Below, piece after piece: positions 8,073 to 18,288 of a stretch of 64,000 nt of DNA; the stretch's first letter is position 1, and each line of letters begins with the position of its first letter. The notes beneath the pieces were generated by a model that made no database searches, had not been told where the DNA came from, and worked only from the letters and a program-made list of their open reading frames with translations. A program made the position numbers and the translations under genes. The DNA is from Porphyromonadaceae bacterium UBA7042 (lineage in GTDB: Bacteria; Bacteroidota; Bacteroidia; Bacteroidales; Muribaculaceae): the NCBI GenBank assembly GCA_002494015.1, contig DLAR01000102.1, forward strand, positions 1 through 64,000, written 5' to 3'.

Positions 8073-10406
8073 ATGCCACACAAAGCGGTTTCCCATATTA
8101 TCATGATACTGACTGCAATCCTTCTCGCGGGTTGTAGTTCCACCAAGCATGTACCCGAGGGGAAATATCTGCTTGACAATGTCGATATTGAAATTCACGG
8201 GGACAATTCAGTCAAGAAAGCCGATCTTGTCAACTATCTGAGACAGACTCCCAATCACAAATCACTCGGTTTTTTCAAGCTCCAGCTTGCCACCTACAAC
8301 CTCTCGGGCCGGGACTCCTCCCGATGGTACAACCGATGGATACGCCGGATGGGACAACCGCCCGTAATATATGACAACTCCCTGACCGAGGCATCAAAGC
8401 GACAACTCACACAGGCCCTCATAAACCGAGGCTATATGGAAGCCGACGTGGCCGCAGAGTCTTTCCCCGCGCCCGGAGGCAAAAAAATCGACGTAAAATA
8501 CACCGTCACGACCGGCGAGCCCCACCGTTTGGCATCGGTCGAGTACCTGATTCCCGACACAGCAATTCAGAACGTTATTTTCGCCGACTCTGCCCTGCTG
8601 ACACTCAAGCCCGGCAATCTTTTCAATCGCGACGACTTCGAGGCTCAGCGCACGGCTATTACCGAACGGTTGCGGAACAACGGCTACTATGCGTTTACCA
8701 AAGACTACATCACCTTCATTGCCGACACGGCCGAAAATTCCAAGGAGGTAAACCTGACTATGGCCGTCAGACCGCCCCGCCGCAGTGAACGCGACTCGGT
8801 GCCGGCTCATCGACGCTACTTTGTCAGGAACGTCTACTACGTCACTGACTACGACGCGACCTCGTCGGCCAAGACTGCATACACGGTAGCTGACACCGTG
8901 CACTACAAAGACATCACCGTGCTTTATGGGAAAGACCGGTACCTATCTCCAAAAGTTCTGGAGGAAAAAAACTACATAAAGCCGGGACAGCTTTACAGCG
9001 TCGCCGAGCTTGACCGCACCTACGAGTCATTGTCGCGACTGAGCATCCTGAAGTCGGTCAACATGGAAACGCTCCGTGTCGGCGCGACCCCCGACGGCCG
9101 GGAATGGCTCGACATATACGTCCTGCTGTCCCGCAACAAAAAACAATCCGTGACATTTGACATTGAGGGAACCAATTCGGAAGGAGACCTCGGATTCGGC
9201 CTCGGACTGACCTACCAGCACCGCAATATAGCCAAAGGCTCACAGTTGTTGACCACCCGCCTGAGAATGAACTACGAAAGCCTCTCGGGCAATTTCAACG
9301 GCCTCATCAATGACCGTTATACCGAATATGCCGCAGAAACGGGCATTACCTTCCCAAGGTTTGAATTCCCGTTTGCGCCTGAAAAGATGAAACGGCGACT
9401 GAGGGTGTCGACCGAGTTTGCTGTCTCGTTCAACTATCAGGAACGCCCCGAATACACACGCATCATCGCCGGCGCAGCGTGGAAATACAAATGGGCCAAC
9501 CGCGAGAACAACCACCGGTACACATTTGACCTCATCGACATCAACTATGTCTACCTGCCCGAGCGCACTAACGACTTTCTTGACCAGATTGCCCCCGACA
9601 ACCCCCTGCTGCGTTACAGTTACGAAGACCACTTCATCATGCGCATGGGTTATACCTACTACCGCACCAACCGGCGCATCCCGGCCTCCACTTCCATTGG
9701 CCGCGTCGAGCTACAGTCAAGCATCTACACCCTCCGCGCCTCGGTCGAGACAGCCGGAAACCTGCTGTATGCGTTGTCCAAGGCCACCCGTCAGAAACGC
9801 CATGACCAAGTTTACCGCGTCTTCGGCATCCAGTACTCCCAGTATGCAAAATTTGAAATCGACTATGGACTGACGCGCAACATCAACACGCGCCACGCAG
9901 TAGCGTTCCATGTGGGCGGCGGCATCGGAGTCCCCTATGGCAACTCGACCGTAATGCCGTTTGAAAAACGGTTTTATGCCGGAGGTGCCAACGGAGTGCG
10001 CGGATGGAGCGTCAGGACTCTCGGACCGGGGTCCTATAACTCCCGCAACTCTGTAACCGACTTTATAAACCAGTGCGGCGACCTGCGCCTCGACCTCAAT
10101 TTTGAATACCGTGCCAAGCTGTTCTGGGTTCTCGAAGGCGCGGCATTTGTCGATGCAGGCAATATCTGGACAATAAGGAATTATGAAAACCAGCCGGGCG
10201 GCGAGTTCAAGTTAGACCGTTTCTGGAAACAAATCGCACTGGCCTACGGTGTCGGGCTGCGCTTTGATTTTTCATATTTCCTTTTGCGTTTCGACTTGGG
10301 ATTCAAAGTCCACAACCCCGCACAGGATCAGGAACGCTGGCCCATAATCCATCCTGACTGGCACCGCGATGCGACATTCCACTTCGCTGTCGGCTATCCT
10401 TTCTAA
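8073..10406 (+). CDS. BamA/TamA family outer membrane protein (lipoprotein)
   Basis: A 777-residue Omp85-family protein. The N-terminus is a lipoprotein signal with lipobox LLAGC (Cys21), so it is anchored by lipid and also forms a beta-barrel. POTRA-like repeats occupy roughly residues 30-340. The C-terminal barrel has the family's conserved loop FYAGGANGVRGWSVR and ends in a terminal Phe, typical for barrel insertion. Family members insert or translocate proteins or lipids at the outer membrane. Since this one is a lipoprotein, it is more likely an accessory TamA-like protein than the essential BamA (inference). I start at ATG 8073; an upstream in-frame TTG at 8061 overlaps the promoter box, and ATG 8103 would cut the signal's N-region. 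The gph-like gene follows. Confidence 0.88.
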   Translation: MPHKAVSHIIMILTAILLAGCSSTKHVPEGKYLLDNVDIEIHGDNSVKKADLVNYLRQTPNHKSLGFFKLQLATYNLSGRDSSRWYNRWIRRMGQPPVIYDNSLTEASKRQLTQALINRGYMEADVAAESFPAPGGKKIDVKYTVTTGEPHRLASVEYLIPDTAIQNVIFADSALLTLKPGNLFNRDDFEAQRTAITERLRNNGYYAFTKDYITFIADTAENSKEVNLTMAVRPPRRSERDSVPAHRRYFVRNVYYVTDYDATSSAKTAYTVADTVHYKDITVLYGKDRYLSPKVLEEKNYIKPGQLYSVAELDRTYESLSRLSILKSVNMETLRVGATPDGREWLDIYVLLSRNKKQSVTFDIEGTNSEGDLGFGLGLTYQHRNIAKGSQLLTTRLRMNYESLSGNFNGLINDRYTEYAAETGITFPRFEFPFAPEKMKRRLRVSTEFAVSFNYQERPEYTRIIAGAAWKYKWANRENNHRYTFDLIDINYVYLPERTNDFLDQIAPDNPLLRYSYEDHFIMRMGYTYYRTNRRIPASTSIGRVELQSSIYTLRASVETAGNLLYALSKATRQKRHDQVYRVFGIQYSQYAKFEIDYGLTRNINTRHAVAFHVGGGIGVPYGNSTVMPFEKRFYAGGANGVRGWSVRTLGPGSYNSRNSVTDFINQCGDLRLDLNFEYRAKLFWVLEGAAFVDAGNIWTIRNYENQPGGEFKLDRFWKQIALAYGVGLRFDFSYFLLRFDLGFKVHNPAQDQERWPIIHPDWHRDATFHFAVGYPF

Positions 10407-10460
10407 AAACCCGATGACACAATCCCGTGTTATCTGTTAAGTACATCTTTCACAAAAAAA

Positions 10461-11120
10461 ATGAAATCGCTTATAATATTTGACCTCGACGGAACACTGC
10501 TGAACACCATTGAAGACCTCGGCATCGCGACCAACTATGCCCTGTCGCAATGCGGATATCCGCAGCATTCCATGTCGTCCTACCCGATGTTTGTCGGAAA
10601 CGGAGTCTCCCGTCTGCTTGAACGGGCACTCCCCGAGGACGAGCGCAACGCTGAAAACATCGCACGGATGCGCGAAAAATTCAGCGAATACTATGACAGT
10701 CATGACTGTGACCACACCGTCCCCTATCCCGGCATTCCCGAATTGCTTGACGAGCTGACATCGCAGGGGATAAAAGTTGCCGTCGCGTCCAACAAGTATC
10801 AGTCAGCCGTCACCCGGCTCGTACAGCACTTTTTCCCGACCGTTCCGTGGGGAGCCGTCGAGGGGCAGAAAGAGGATGTCCCCGTGAAACCCGACCCGTC
10901 GATAGTCTTTGAGATTCTCGGCAAATGTCCTACCCCCAAGGCCGAAGTCCTTTACATCGGAGACTCGGGAGTCGACATGGAGACGGCCCGCCGAGCCTGT
11001 GTGGAATCAATCGGGGTGTCGTGGGGATTCAGATCAGTGAAAGAACTAAAGGACCACTATGCCGACCACATCGTCAACTCGCCCGACGAAATTCTTTCAC
11101 ATCTTTCCGATGACGAATAA
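10461..11120 (+). CDS. HAD-family phosphatase, phosphoglycolate phosphatase-like
   Basis: A 219-residue haloacid dehalogenase-fold hydrolase. Motif I is FDLDGTLLNT near residue 8 with the nucleophilic Asp. Motif II lies in VAVASNKYQ, the conserved Lys region is KPDPSIVFE, and motif IV is YIGDSGVDMETARRA. An alpha-helical cap sits between motifs I and II, as in the Gph/PGMB group. The likely substrate is a small phosphate ester such as 2-phosphoglycolate, a by-product of DNA repair, but HAD substrate prediction from sequence is weak. A strong two-way terminator separates it from the convergent lpxA. Confidence 0.88.
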   Translation: MKSLIIFDLDGTLLNTIEDLGIATNYALSQCGYPQHSMSSYPMFVGNGVSRLLERALPEDERNAENIARMREKFSEYYDSHDCDHTVPYPGIPELLDELTSQGIKVAVASNKYQSAVTRLVQHFFPTVPWGAVEGQKEDVPVKPDPSIVFEILGKCPTPKAEVLYIGDSGVDMETARRACVESIGVSWGFRSVKELKDHYADHIVNSPDEILSHLSDDE

Positions 11121-11132
11121 TAACACCACCTG

Positions 11133-11183
11133 AAACGATAACGGCGTTGAAACTTTGGAGTTTCAACGCCGTTATCGTTTTTA
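11133..11183. terminator. Bidirectional terminator between gph-like gene and lpxA
   Basis: A perfect 22-bp stem (11133-11154 with 11159-11180) and the 4-base loop TTGG are followed by a T-run. On the other strand the A-rich left edge supplies the T-run, so it can end both convergent transcripts. Confidence 0.93.
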
Positions 11184-11196
11184 GACCGGGATGGGA

Positions 11197-11973
11197 TTAT
11201 ACATACCCCCTGATGATACCGCGCTTAGAGTTGCGGATAAACAGGATGATTTCATCGCGTTCCTTGGTCGCGGGCAGTTCGGCCTCGATGCGTTCGATGG
11301 CATCGCTGACATTAAGTCCCGACAGATAGAGGTAACGGTAGATTTCCTGAATGTCACGGATATCCTCGTTGGTGAAACCGCGACGGCGCAGACCGATCGA
11401 GTTGACACCGGCATAGGCGATCGGTTCGCGCGCAGCCTTTACATACGGGGGAATATCCTTGTTGACAAGCGCACCACCCTGAATCATGACATGGGGCCCG
11501 ATGTGGCAGAACTGGTGGACAAGCGTACCGCCGCCGATTACAGCGTGATTGTCAACAACGACCTCGCCTGCAAGCTGGGTAGCGTTTGACATGATGACAT
11601 TGTCACCGACCACGCAGTCGTGGGCGACATGGCAATAGGCCATGATGAGACAGTTGCTGCCCACCACGGTCTTCCCCTTGGCGGCAGTGCCACGGTTGAT
11701 AGTCACACACTCGCGGATTGTAGTATTGTCACCGACAATGGCAAGGGTCTCCTCGCCACGGAATTTGAGGTCCTGAGGAATGGCTGAGATTACAGCTCCG
11801 GGGAAGATGGTGCAATTCTTACCGATGCGCGCACCCTCCATGATAGTTACATTTGAGCCAATCCTTGTCCCTTCACCGATCTCGACATTCTGATCGATGG
11901 TGACAAAGGGATCTATAACCACGCTGGGGGCAATCTTGGCCGCAGGGTGGACGTAGGCTAAAGGTTGTTTCAT
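11197..11973 (-). CDS. lpxA: UDP-N-acetylglucosamine acyltransferase
   Basis: The first enzyme of lipid A synthesis (Raetz pathway): it moves a hydroxyacyl chain from ACP to the 3-OH of UDP-GlcNAc in the cytoplasm. The 258-residue protein is a left-handed beta-helix built of hexapeptide repeats such as IGEGTR and IGSNVT. The catalytic histidine is in MAYCHVAHDC. The C-terminal helical region includes VNSIGLRRRGF, as in other LpxA proteins. It is the last gene of an lpxD - lpxC/fabZ - lpxA run, 25 bp after the preceding stop. Confidence 0.97.
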   Translation of the reverse strand: MKQPLAYVHPAAKIAPSVVIDPFVTIDQNVEIGEGTRIGSNVTIMEGARIGKNCTIFPGAVISAIPQDLKFRGEETLAIVGDNTTIRECVTINRGTAAKGKTVVGSNCLIMAYCHVAHDCVVGDNVIMSNATQLAGEVVVDNHAVIGGGTLVHQFCHIGPHVMIQGGALVNKDIPPYVKAAREPIAYAGVNSIGLRRRGFTNEDIRDIQEIYRYLYLSGLNVSDAIERIEAELPATKERDEIILFIRNSKRGIIRGYV

Positions 11974-11998
11974 AATATTTATTTAGTCGTATCTTGCT

Positions 11999-13381
11999 TT
12001 ACTTGTTCTTGATAATCTGAGCCATAAACTCACACTCGGTCACAATCTTCTCGCCGACAAAGGCATATCCCTTCATCATGGCGCATCCGCGACGCAGCTC
12101 GGTCATGAACGACACATGGAAGACAAGGGTGTCGCCGGGAACGACTTTCTGACGGAATTTCACGTTGTCTATCTTCATGAAGTAGGTAGAATAACGCTCA
12201 GGCTCGTCAAGGCCGCTGAGAACGAGAAGACCGCCGGTCTGCGCCATAGCCTCGACTTGGAGAACGCCGGGGAGAACCGGTTCCTGAGGGAAATGTCCTT
12301 GGAAGAAAGGCTCGTTGGCGGTAATGTTCTTGACACCCACGATGTAGTTGGTGCCCTTGTCGATAATCTTGTCGACAAGGAGGAAGGGGTAACGGTGGGG
12401 CAGCATCTCGCGGATGCGGTTGTTGTCCATCAGCGGCTCCTTGTTGGGGTTATAGATTGGTGCCTGAATATCCTGATGCTTGATTTCGCGACGGATTTTC
12501 TTGGAAAATGCAGTGTTGATGGAATGTCCGGGGCGAGTGGCGATAACCTTGCCTTTGAGCGGACGGCCGATGAGGGCGATGTCGCCGAGCACGTCAAGAA
12601 GTTTGTGACGGGCAGGCTCGTTTTCCGAGGTCAAGGGGATATTGTTGATGTAACCGAAGTCGCTCACATTCTTGTGGGGCACATTCATGAGGTCGGCCAA
12701 TCGGTCAAGCTCGCACTGCTCCATCGGAGAATCATAAATGACGATCGCGTTGTCAAGGTCGCCACCCTTGATAAGGTTTCCTTTTACCAGAGGCTCGATT
12801 TCACGCACGAATACGAAGGTGCGGCTCGCGCCGATTTCGGCGGGGAAATCCTCGATGCGGTCAAGAGTAGCATACTGGTTGTTGAGGACGTTGGAGGGGA
12901 AGTCAATCTTAACGTCAACCGAGAAATCCTCATCGGGCAGCACGATAATCGACGCACCGGTAGTGTCGTCACGCACCTCGATTTTAGACTTTACATAATA
13001 AAAATCCTTGTCAGCCTTCTGCTCTTCAAGACCCACTTCCGAAATCTTCTCGCAATACTCGCGCGCGCTGCCGTCGAGAATCGGAAGCTCGGGCGCGTTG
13101 ACCTCGATAAGGCAGTTGTCGATACCGGCGGCGTAAAGAGCGGCAAGCGCATGCTCGACTGTCGATATTTTCACCTCGCCGCGAGCCAGCACGGTGCCAC
13201 GGTTGGTTGCCACGACATTTTCAGCAAGCGCGTCAATCACGGGCTGGTCGTCGAGATCAACACGTTTCAATTTGTATCCATGATTCTCGGGGGCCGGAAG
13301 GAAACGGGCCTCTATTTCAAGTCCGGTGTGAAGTCCTTTGCCCGACACCGAAAACGGAGCTTTAAGCGTTACCTGATTCAT
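11999..13381 (-). CDS. lpxC/fabZ: Bifunctional LpxC deacetylase / FabZ dehydratase
   Basis: A 460-residue fusion typical of Bacteroidetes. The N-terminal part (about 1-300) is LpxC, the zinc deacetylase that commits UDP-3-O-acyl-GlcNAc to lipid A. Zinc ligands are visible in STVEHALAALYAAGIDN and in HKLLDVLGDIALIG. The C-terminal part (about 315-460) is FabZ, the 3-hydroxyacyl-ACP dehydratase of fatty acid synthesis, with LPHRYPFLLVDKI and the catalytic His and Glu in GHFPQEPVLPGVLQVEAMAQ. Both activities use hydroxyacyl chains, so the fusion ties lipid A and phospholipid supply. It lies 18 bp after lpxD and 25 bp before lpxA, so an operon is very likely. Confidence 0.97.
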   Translation of the reverse strand: MNQVTLKAPFSVSGKGLHTGLEIEARFLPAPENHGYKLKRVDLDDQPVIDALAENVVATNRGTVLARGEVKISTVEHALAALYAAGIDNCLIEVNAPELPILDGSAREYCEKISEVGLEEQKADKDFYYVKSKIEVRDDTTGASIIVLPDEDFSVDVKIDFPSNVLNNQYATLDRIEDFPAEIGASRTFVFVREIEPLVKGNLIKGGDLDNAIVIYDSPMEQCELDRLADLMNVPHKNVSDFGYINNIPLTSENEPARHKLLDVLGDIALIGRPLKGKVIATRPGHSINTAFSKKIRREIKHQDIQAPIYNPNKEPLMDNNRIREMLPHRYPFLLVDKIIDKGTNYIVGVKNITANEPFFQGHFPQEPVLPGVLQVEAMAQTGGLLVLSGLDEPERYSTYFMKIDNVKFRQKVVPGDTLVFHVSFMTELRRGCAMMKGYAFVGEKIVTECEFMAQIIKNK

Positions 13382-13399
13382 TATGAGTTATGATGTTTT

Positions 13400-14422
13400 T
13401 TACTTTTTAATCGTTTTTTCAAGAGCCGCCACGCGGTCATAGAGAGAGGAAAGACGTTTCACATTGACAAGCGAGCGGGCATATTCACCCATCTCGACAG
13501 CAGGCGACCCCATGATGCGGTCGCCGGGACGGGTGGCCTTGTTGACCCCGCTCTGTGCCCCGATGTGCGTCCCGTCGGCGATGGCAAGGTGACCGACGAT
13601 ACCGACCTGACCGCCCACCATGCAGTTGGCGCCCACTTTTCCTGACCCGGCCATGCCCACCTGTGCGGCCATGACGGTGTTCTCGCCGATAGAGCAGTTG
13701 TGGGCAACCTGAATGAGATTGTCGAGTTTGACACCGTCGGCAATCGTGGTAGACCCCATCACGGCACGGTCGACAGTCGTGTTGGCTCCGATTTCCACAT
13801 CATTGCCGATAACAACATTGCCTGTCTGGGGAATTTTTTCATACTTGCCGTCCTTGGGGGCAAACCCGAAACCGTCACTGCCGATGACAGCTCCCGAGTG
13901 AATGATGCACCTCTCGCCGAGACGGCATTCCTTGTAGATTTTCACGCCGGAGTAAAGGATGGTGCCGTCACCGATTTCGCAATTGTCACCCACATAGACC
14001 TGAGGATATATTTTCACCCCGTGACCGATTTTGCAACCGGGGGCAATATATGCAAAAGCCCCGACATAGACATCTTCACTGATCTCCACACCGGGTGCTA
14101 CATAACTGGGTTGCTCGATGCCGCGCTTTTCGACCGCGCCCATTTTCTCGACCATTGTCAACAGTTCGGCAACGGTGGCATACGGGTCATCGACACGAAT
14201 CAATGTGGCCGCTATCGGATGCTCGGCCACAAAGTCGCGGCGCACAAGAACAATTGACGAGCGGGTATCGTAGATATAATGGGTATATTTAGGGTTTGCC
14301 AAAAAAGACAGGGCACCGGGATGTCCTTCCTCTATCTTGGCAAATGTGCTGACTTTTACTTCTCCGTCACCGTCCACAGTCCCGTGGACGAGTGCTGCAA
14401 GTTGCGAGGCTGTTAGCTCCAT
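13400..14422 (-). CDS. lpxD: UDP-3-O-acylglucosamine N-acyltransferase
   Basis: The third enzyme of lipid A synthesis: it adds an N-linked hydroxyacyl chain to the LpxC product. The 340-residue length is normal. The N-terminal uridine-binding domain (about 1-100) is followed by a hexapeptide-repeat beta-helix, and the catalytic His lies in [16 protein letters not shown]-terminal helix ends in KTIKK. It is the first gene of the lipid A cluster. The 171 bp upstream (14423-14593) contain CAACTTTG on the minus strand near 14500, a near match to the -7 box, but no convincing promoter. Confidence 0.96.
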   Translation of the reverse strand: MELTASQLAALVHGTVDGDGEVKVSTFAKIEEGHPGALSFLANPKYTHYIYDTRSSIVLVRRDFVAEHPIAATLIRVDDPYATVAELLTMVEKMGAVEKRGIEQPSYVAPGVEISEDVYVGAFAYIAPGCKIGHGVKIYPQVYVGDNCEIGDGTILYSGVKIYKECRLGERCIIHSGAVIGSDGFGFAPKDGKYEKIPQTGNVVIGNDVEIGANTTVDRAVMGSTTIADGVKLDNLIQVAHNCSIGENTVMAAQVGMAGSGKVGANCMVGGQVGIVGHLAIADGTHIGAQSGVNKATRPGDRIMGSPAVEMGEYARSLVNVKRLSSLYDRVAALEKTIKK

Positions 14423-14593
14423 GCTTTCAGGCTGTTTATCCTTATTTTAGTTACTAAATAACGGGGTCGGGAGAGCAGAGTCCCGTTTCAATGTGCAAAG
14501 TTGGCAAAAATTTTTCACATTTCACCCAAAACGTCGTGGAAAAAGCGCTTTTATATCGAGAATCGAGCCGAAAATCGGTAGATTATGGGATTA

Positions 14594-17011
14594 TCAGAAG
14601 TTGATTGACAGCCTGACGTTAATCTGGCGGCGGGTCAGATAATTGGGGACGGCATACTGGATGTCGTTCACGTCAGTAACCCAGTAATAGCTGCTGACAT
14701 TGGAGATGTCGAGGAGGTTGAACACATCTACCCCGAGCCAGACGCTCTTTAAATGACGCAGGAAGCCGTCGCGGCTTTCGCCCTCCTTTATCGGGGAAAG
14801 CAATGCGTAGGAAAGCCCCACGTCGACACGCTTGTAGGGAGGAGTGCGGAAATACATCTTGTCACGCGAGCTGCGCGGGGCAGTCATAGGGAGACCGTCG
14901 GAAAAAATTCCTCGCAGCGAGAATTTCAACTTGGGAAATTTGGGAAAATAGTCGGTGAAGAACAAGCCGAAACTATAACGCCGGTCAGTTGGGCGCGGAA
15001 CCTTTACCCCGTTGAGGTTCTCGCTCGTCTTCATCAGCGAGAAACTGATCCACGAGTCGGAGCCGGGGACAAACTGCCCAAACAGTTTCATGTCTAACCC
15101 CATAGCGTAACCGCTCGACGCGTTCACGCCGGCATAGACAATCTTGAGGTTGTCTATTTCATAAGGCACAAGGTTTCCGAGTGCCTTATAGTATATCTCG
15201 CCCGACAGCTTGAAGGGGCGGTTCATGGCGCGGAAGGTGTAATCGGCTCCCCCTGTCAGATGAAAGCTGCGCTGCGACTTGATGCCGTCGTTCAGCATGA
15301 TTGAGGTATTGCCGTCTTCATCGGAGACAGGACAGCGGTATTCCTTATAAAACGGCGACTGGTAGTAGAGGCCGGTGGCAAAACGGAAGGCCCAGTTGCG
15401 CGACTGCTCGGGCACGAAACCCACGTTGACGCGCGGACTGAAAAGGAATTCTTTATTAAATGTCCAGTAGCTCATCCTGACACCGGCGTTCACGGTCAGG
15501 AACCCCGATGCCGTGTTTATCTTCCACGCATCCTGAACAAAGGCCGACATGCGCGTTGACGAGAGGTCGTGGCGTGACGACATATTATAGATGACCTTTA
15601 CAGCCTCGCCTGTCGACGGGAGAGAATATCCGGCTGAGTCGCGAAGTTCCCACTCGCGGCTACGGTCCATTATCTTCTCGCCTTGAACTGAAAGGCCATA
15701 GGTCAGCGTGTGAAACTTGTTCAACGCCGTCTGTCCTTTCAGCGCAAGGGCAATCACACTCGCTTTCAAGCGGTTGCGGGCATGTTCGTGGTATCGGCCG
15801 ACACCAAGCTCGCCACCCACGTCGCCGGTACCGGCCTGATCGAGCCAGTATTCGCCCGAGATGTCGTAGGACACAAGCTCGTTGGTCAGATACCCCGAGG
15901 CAAGCAACTGCAACGACGTGGCACGGCCGGGGCGGTAATCGAGCGACAATGCGCCGAAATAGGTCTCAAACTTGTCTTTTTCATGCCCGTCGAAATACAC
16001 GGTAAACTGCTTGGCATCGGTCGAAGTGCCGAAATTGGTCGTGCGGTTGACCGGGGTAAACTTGTAATTGTTCACAGCGATGTTACCGAGAAACGACACG
16101 CGCAGCTTTTTGGAAATCTGAAAGCCTATATTGGTCTGATAGTCGATAAACTCGGGGTCATACTCCCCTTTTGTCTCCATTGAGCTAAGTAGCGACGCGT
16201 TGCGCTTGTAACGCACTCCGTGGAGTTGGGAAAACCGCTTGGAACTCTGCCCGAGGGCAAAACTTCCCCCCATAAGGCTCAGCGACAGCGACCCTTCGAG
16301 CGCCTCGGGCTGACGGTAGGTGATGTCGAGCACACTCGACATCTTGTCGCCATACTCGGCGGTAAAACCTCCGGTCGAAAAGCCGATGGACCCGACGAGG
16401 TCGGGGTTGATGATGCTGAGCCCCTCCTGCTGCCCCGACGATATGAGCAACGGGCGGTAGACTTCGATGCCGTTGATGTAGACACTGTTTTCATCATAGG
16501 AGCCGCCGCGCACCGAGTATTGCGACGACATCTCGTTGGACGACGTGACACCCGCCTGCATCGTTATGAGCGACTCGACACTGCCGCCCGACACATCGGG
16601 ACTCACCCGCAACTGCTCGGTGTCGATTGTGGCTATCGAGCCGGTCTGCTTTTTCAGCTCGGTAATCTCGACCTGACCGAGAACCTCGGTGTCGAGCATC
16701 ATGCGCATGTTGACAGTCACGTCACCCGACGCGTCAATCAGCGTGCGCTTCTCGTCGCGGTAACCGATGCATGAAAAATGCACCGTAATCGTGTCGGCCG
16801 CCGGACATGCAAGCGAATACTCTCCTTCGAGACCCGAGTTTGTTCCGATTGCCGTGCCGCCGATGCGCACGGTCACAAACTCAACCGGCTCGTTGTTCTG
16901 GTCGGTAATCTTGCCATGAATCCTGACCTGAGCGGCAACAGCCGCCACTGGCAGAACCGCAGCAAGCAAAAACAATATGTGTATCAGCGTGTACCGTATC
17001 TTCATGTTCAT
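14594..17011 (-). CDS. TonB-dependent receptor with carboxypeptidase-like regulatory domain
   Basis: An 805-residue outer-membrane active transporter. A signal peptide (MNMKIRYTLIHILFLLAA) is followed by a CarboxypepD_reg-like beta-sandwich (about 30-115: IHGKITDQNNEPVEFVTV). A plug domain comes next, with SVRGGSYDENSVYINGIEV. The rest is beta-barrel, ending RRQINVRLSINF with the terminal Phe. The ligand is not evident. There is no SusD partner beside it, so a metal chelate, vitamin or peptide ligand is as likely as a glycan. I start at ATG 17011; the frame is open to 17179, but that extension overlaps the upstream PagL-like gene. It lies 35 bp after that gene and may share its transcript. 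Confidence 0.9.
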   Translation of the reverse strand: MNMKIRYTLIHILFLLAAVLPVAAVAAQVRIHGKITDQNNEPVEFVTVRIGGTAIGTNSGLEGEYSLACPAADTITVHFSCIGYRDEKRTLIDASGDVTVNMRMMLDTEVLGQVEITELKKQTGSIATIDTEQLRVSPDVSGGSVESLITMQAGVTSSNEMSSQYSVRGGSYDENSVYINGIEVYRPLLISSGQQEGLSIINPDLVGSIGFSTGGFTAEYGDKMSSVLDITYRQPEALEGSLSLSLMGGSFALGQSSKRFSQLHGVRYKRNASLLSSMETKGEYDPEFIDYQTNIGFQISKKLRVSFLGNIAVNNYKFTPVNRTTNFGTSTDAKQFTVYFDGHEKDKFETYFGALSLDYRPGRATSLQLLASGYLTNELVSYDISGEYWLDQAGTGDVGGELGVGRYHEHARNRLKASVIALALKGQTALNKFHTLTYGLSVQGEKIMDRSREWELRDSAGYSLPSTGEAVKVIYNMSSRHDLSSTRMSAFVQDAWKINTASGFLTVNAGVRMSYWTFNKEFLFSPRVNVGFVPEQSRNWAFRFATGLYYQSPFYKEYRCPVSDEDGNTSIMLNDGIKSQRSFHLTGGADYTFRAMNRPFKLSGEIYYKALGNLVPYEIDNLKIVYAGVNASSGYAMGLDMKLFGQFVPGSDSWISFSLMKTSENLNGVKVPRPTDRRYSFGLFFTDYFPKFPKLKFSLRGIFSDGLPMTAPRSSRDKMYFRTPPYKRVDVGLSYALLSPIKEGESRDGFLRHLKSVWLGVDVFNLLDISNVSSYYWVTDVNDIQYAVPNYLTRRQINVRLSINF

Positions 17012-17046
17012 ATTGTTATAAACGAAGATTCGGCCAAATAATTGCA

Positions 17047-18240
17047 TCACCGGGCATTGAATCGCCAACCGACGCCGAGCATCAGGTAGGAGGGGTCCTT
17101 GAAATCCGACAACTGATACCCGACGTGGAGAAACAGGTTGGGGGTGACGAAGGTCTTTAACGCCACAATCTGATACCACCCCTTCCAGTCCGACCCCTTG
17201 TAATAGACATTGTGGCCCATACCTATATTTATAGAGAATATAGGCATTGTCAGCTCGCCTCGCAGCGAGAGGCCGACGGCAAACTGCTCGTCAAGCGGGG
17301 GGCGGTAAAACTTCGGGTTGTCTCCTAAGGTCCCGGGGACAAGATAACGGCCTATATTGGCACTTTCATCATATTTTGCGTCGAGCGACACACCCGCTCC
17401 GAAATACTTGTTGAACCGGTAGATGGGGTTGAAATTGAATCCGGCCACGGCAAACCGACCCGGCACGAGATAACGCTCGTCGCTGTGAAAAGAGCCGTCG
17501 ACAAAACTTTCGGTTTCATCCCAGAATCCTTTCTTTCGCAGCGACCCGAACAGAATCAAGTCATAGACAATATGGGGCGAAATCGATTCCCCGGCTCCCG
17601 AAAATTCCGGTTGCCGGCCAAAGTTGTAAACCGCACCCAAGCGCGCCCCGATGGTGTTCACCCCGGCGTTTGGGAACGAGGTATTGCCGTTGGAATAATG
17701 GGCCACATCCACTCCTGCCACAAGATTCCACCTCTTGTCAAGACGGTAGTTCAACAGCAGTCCGAAATTGAGATACGCATTGGCGCGCGACCCGACCACG
17801 ACATTCCACGGGTTGTCGTAGTCATCATATTTTTTCCATCCGAATGAGGCACCGAAGTTCCATTCATAATCCAGCGACAACCGCGATGACAGCGAGACGA
17901 TGCGCGACCCTTGGAACGCATAGAGCGCCACAGGTGACCCGATCTCGGAATTGTTGAAAAATGTATTCCACGCCACGCCGATTCCCTGATAGGCATGGGG
18001 ATACAGCCGTCCCGACTTTGAATCCCGAGAAAAGCGGAAAGAATACTGGAGGTGAGCCGAGCCTGTCCCCTCGATGGGCGTGGCCTTGGTGTTTTCACCA
18101 CGGAAAAAGTTATTGGTCGGGAACACATACCCGGGCCGAAGGTCGAGGCTCAGAGCCGACACCGCCGAGCGCGTAGTGTCGGCACCCACGGCAGCGACAG
18201 CCGCCAATAACAAAACCAAGGAGAGTAATATTTTCTTCAT
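17047..18240 (-). CDS. PagL-like lipid A 3-O-deacylase / acyloxyacyl hydrolase family protein
   Basis: A 397-residue outer-membrane beta-barrel protein with a clear signal peptide ending near VGA (about residue 20). The segment VAHYSNGNTSFPNAGVN (His181, Ser183, Asn184) matches the PagL active-site pattern His-x-Ser-Asn followed by Asn-x-Gly. PagL enzymes remove the 3-O acyl chain of lipid A at the cell surface. The protein is about twice the length of PagL from Pseudomonas (about 170 residues), so it has extra strands or a second half of unknown role. It ends in an aromatic-containing strand (GWRFNAR). It sits on the same strand as the lpxD-lpxC/fabZ-lpxA cluster, which supports a lipid A role (inference). 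Confidence 0.72.
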   Translation of the reverse strand: MKKILLSLVLLLAAVAAVGADTTRSAVSALSLDLRPGYVFPTNNFFRGENTKATPIEGTGSAHLQYSFRFSRDSKSGRLYPHAYQGIGVAWNTFFNNSEIGSPVALYAFQGSRIVSLSSRLSLDYEWNFGASFGWKKYDDYDNPWNVVVGSRANAYLNFGLLLNYRLDKRWNLVAGVDVAHYSNGNTSFPNAGVNTIGARLGAVYNFGRQPEFSGAGESISPHIVYDLILFGSLRKKGFWDETESFVDGSFHSDERYLVPGRFAVAGFNFNPIYRFNKYFGAGVSLDAKYDESANIGRYLVPGTLGDNPKFYRPPLDEQFAVGLSLRGELTMPIFSINIGMGHNVYYKGSDWKGWYQIVALKTFVTPNLFLHVGYQLSDFKDPSYLMLGVGWRFNAR

Positions 18241-18270
18241 TGACTAATGTGATAATTTTTATTCCAGTCA

Positions 18271-18278
18271 CAAACCTA
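18271..18278 (-). promoter_or_regulatory. TAnnTTTG promoter box for the PagL-like gene
   Basis: On the minus strand this reads TAGGTTTG, 30 bases before the ATG at 18240. The PagL-like gene and the receptor may therefore be transcribed apart from the two-component genes. Confidence 0.5.
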
Positions 18279-18288
18279 CTGCACATTT

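Noticed and set aside
12116..13393. A 425-codon plus-strand ORF opposite lpxC/fabZ
   Set aside because: It is a shadow of a well-conserved gene with zinc and dehydratase motifs on the other strand. Strong codon bias in this genome often opens the antisense frame.
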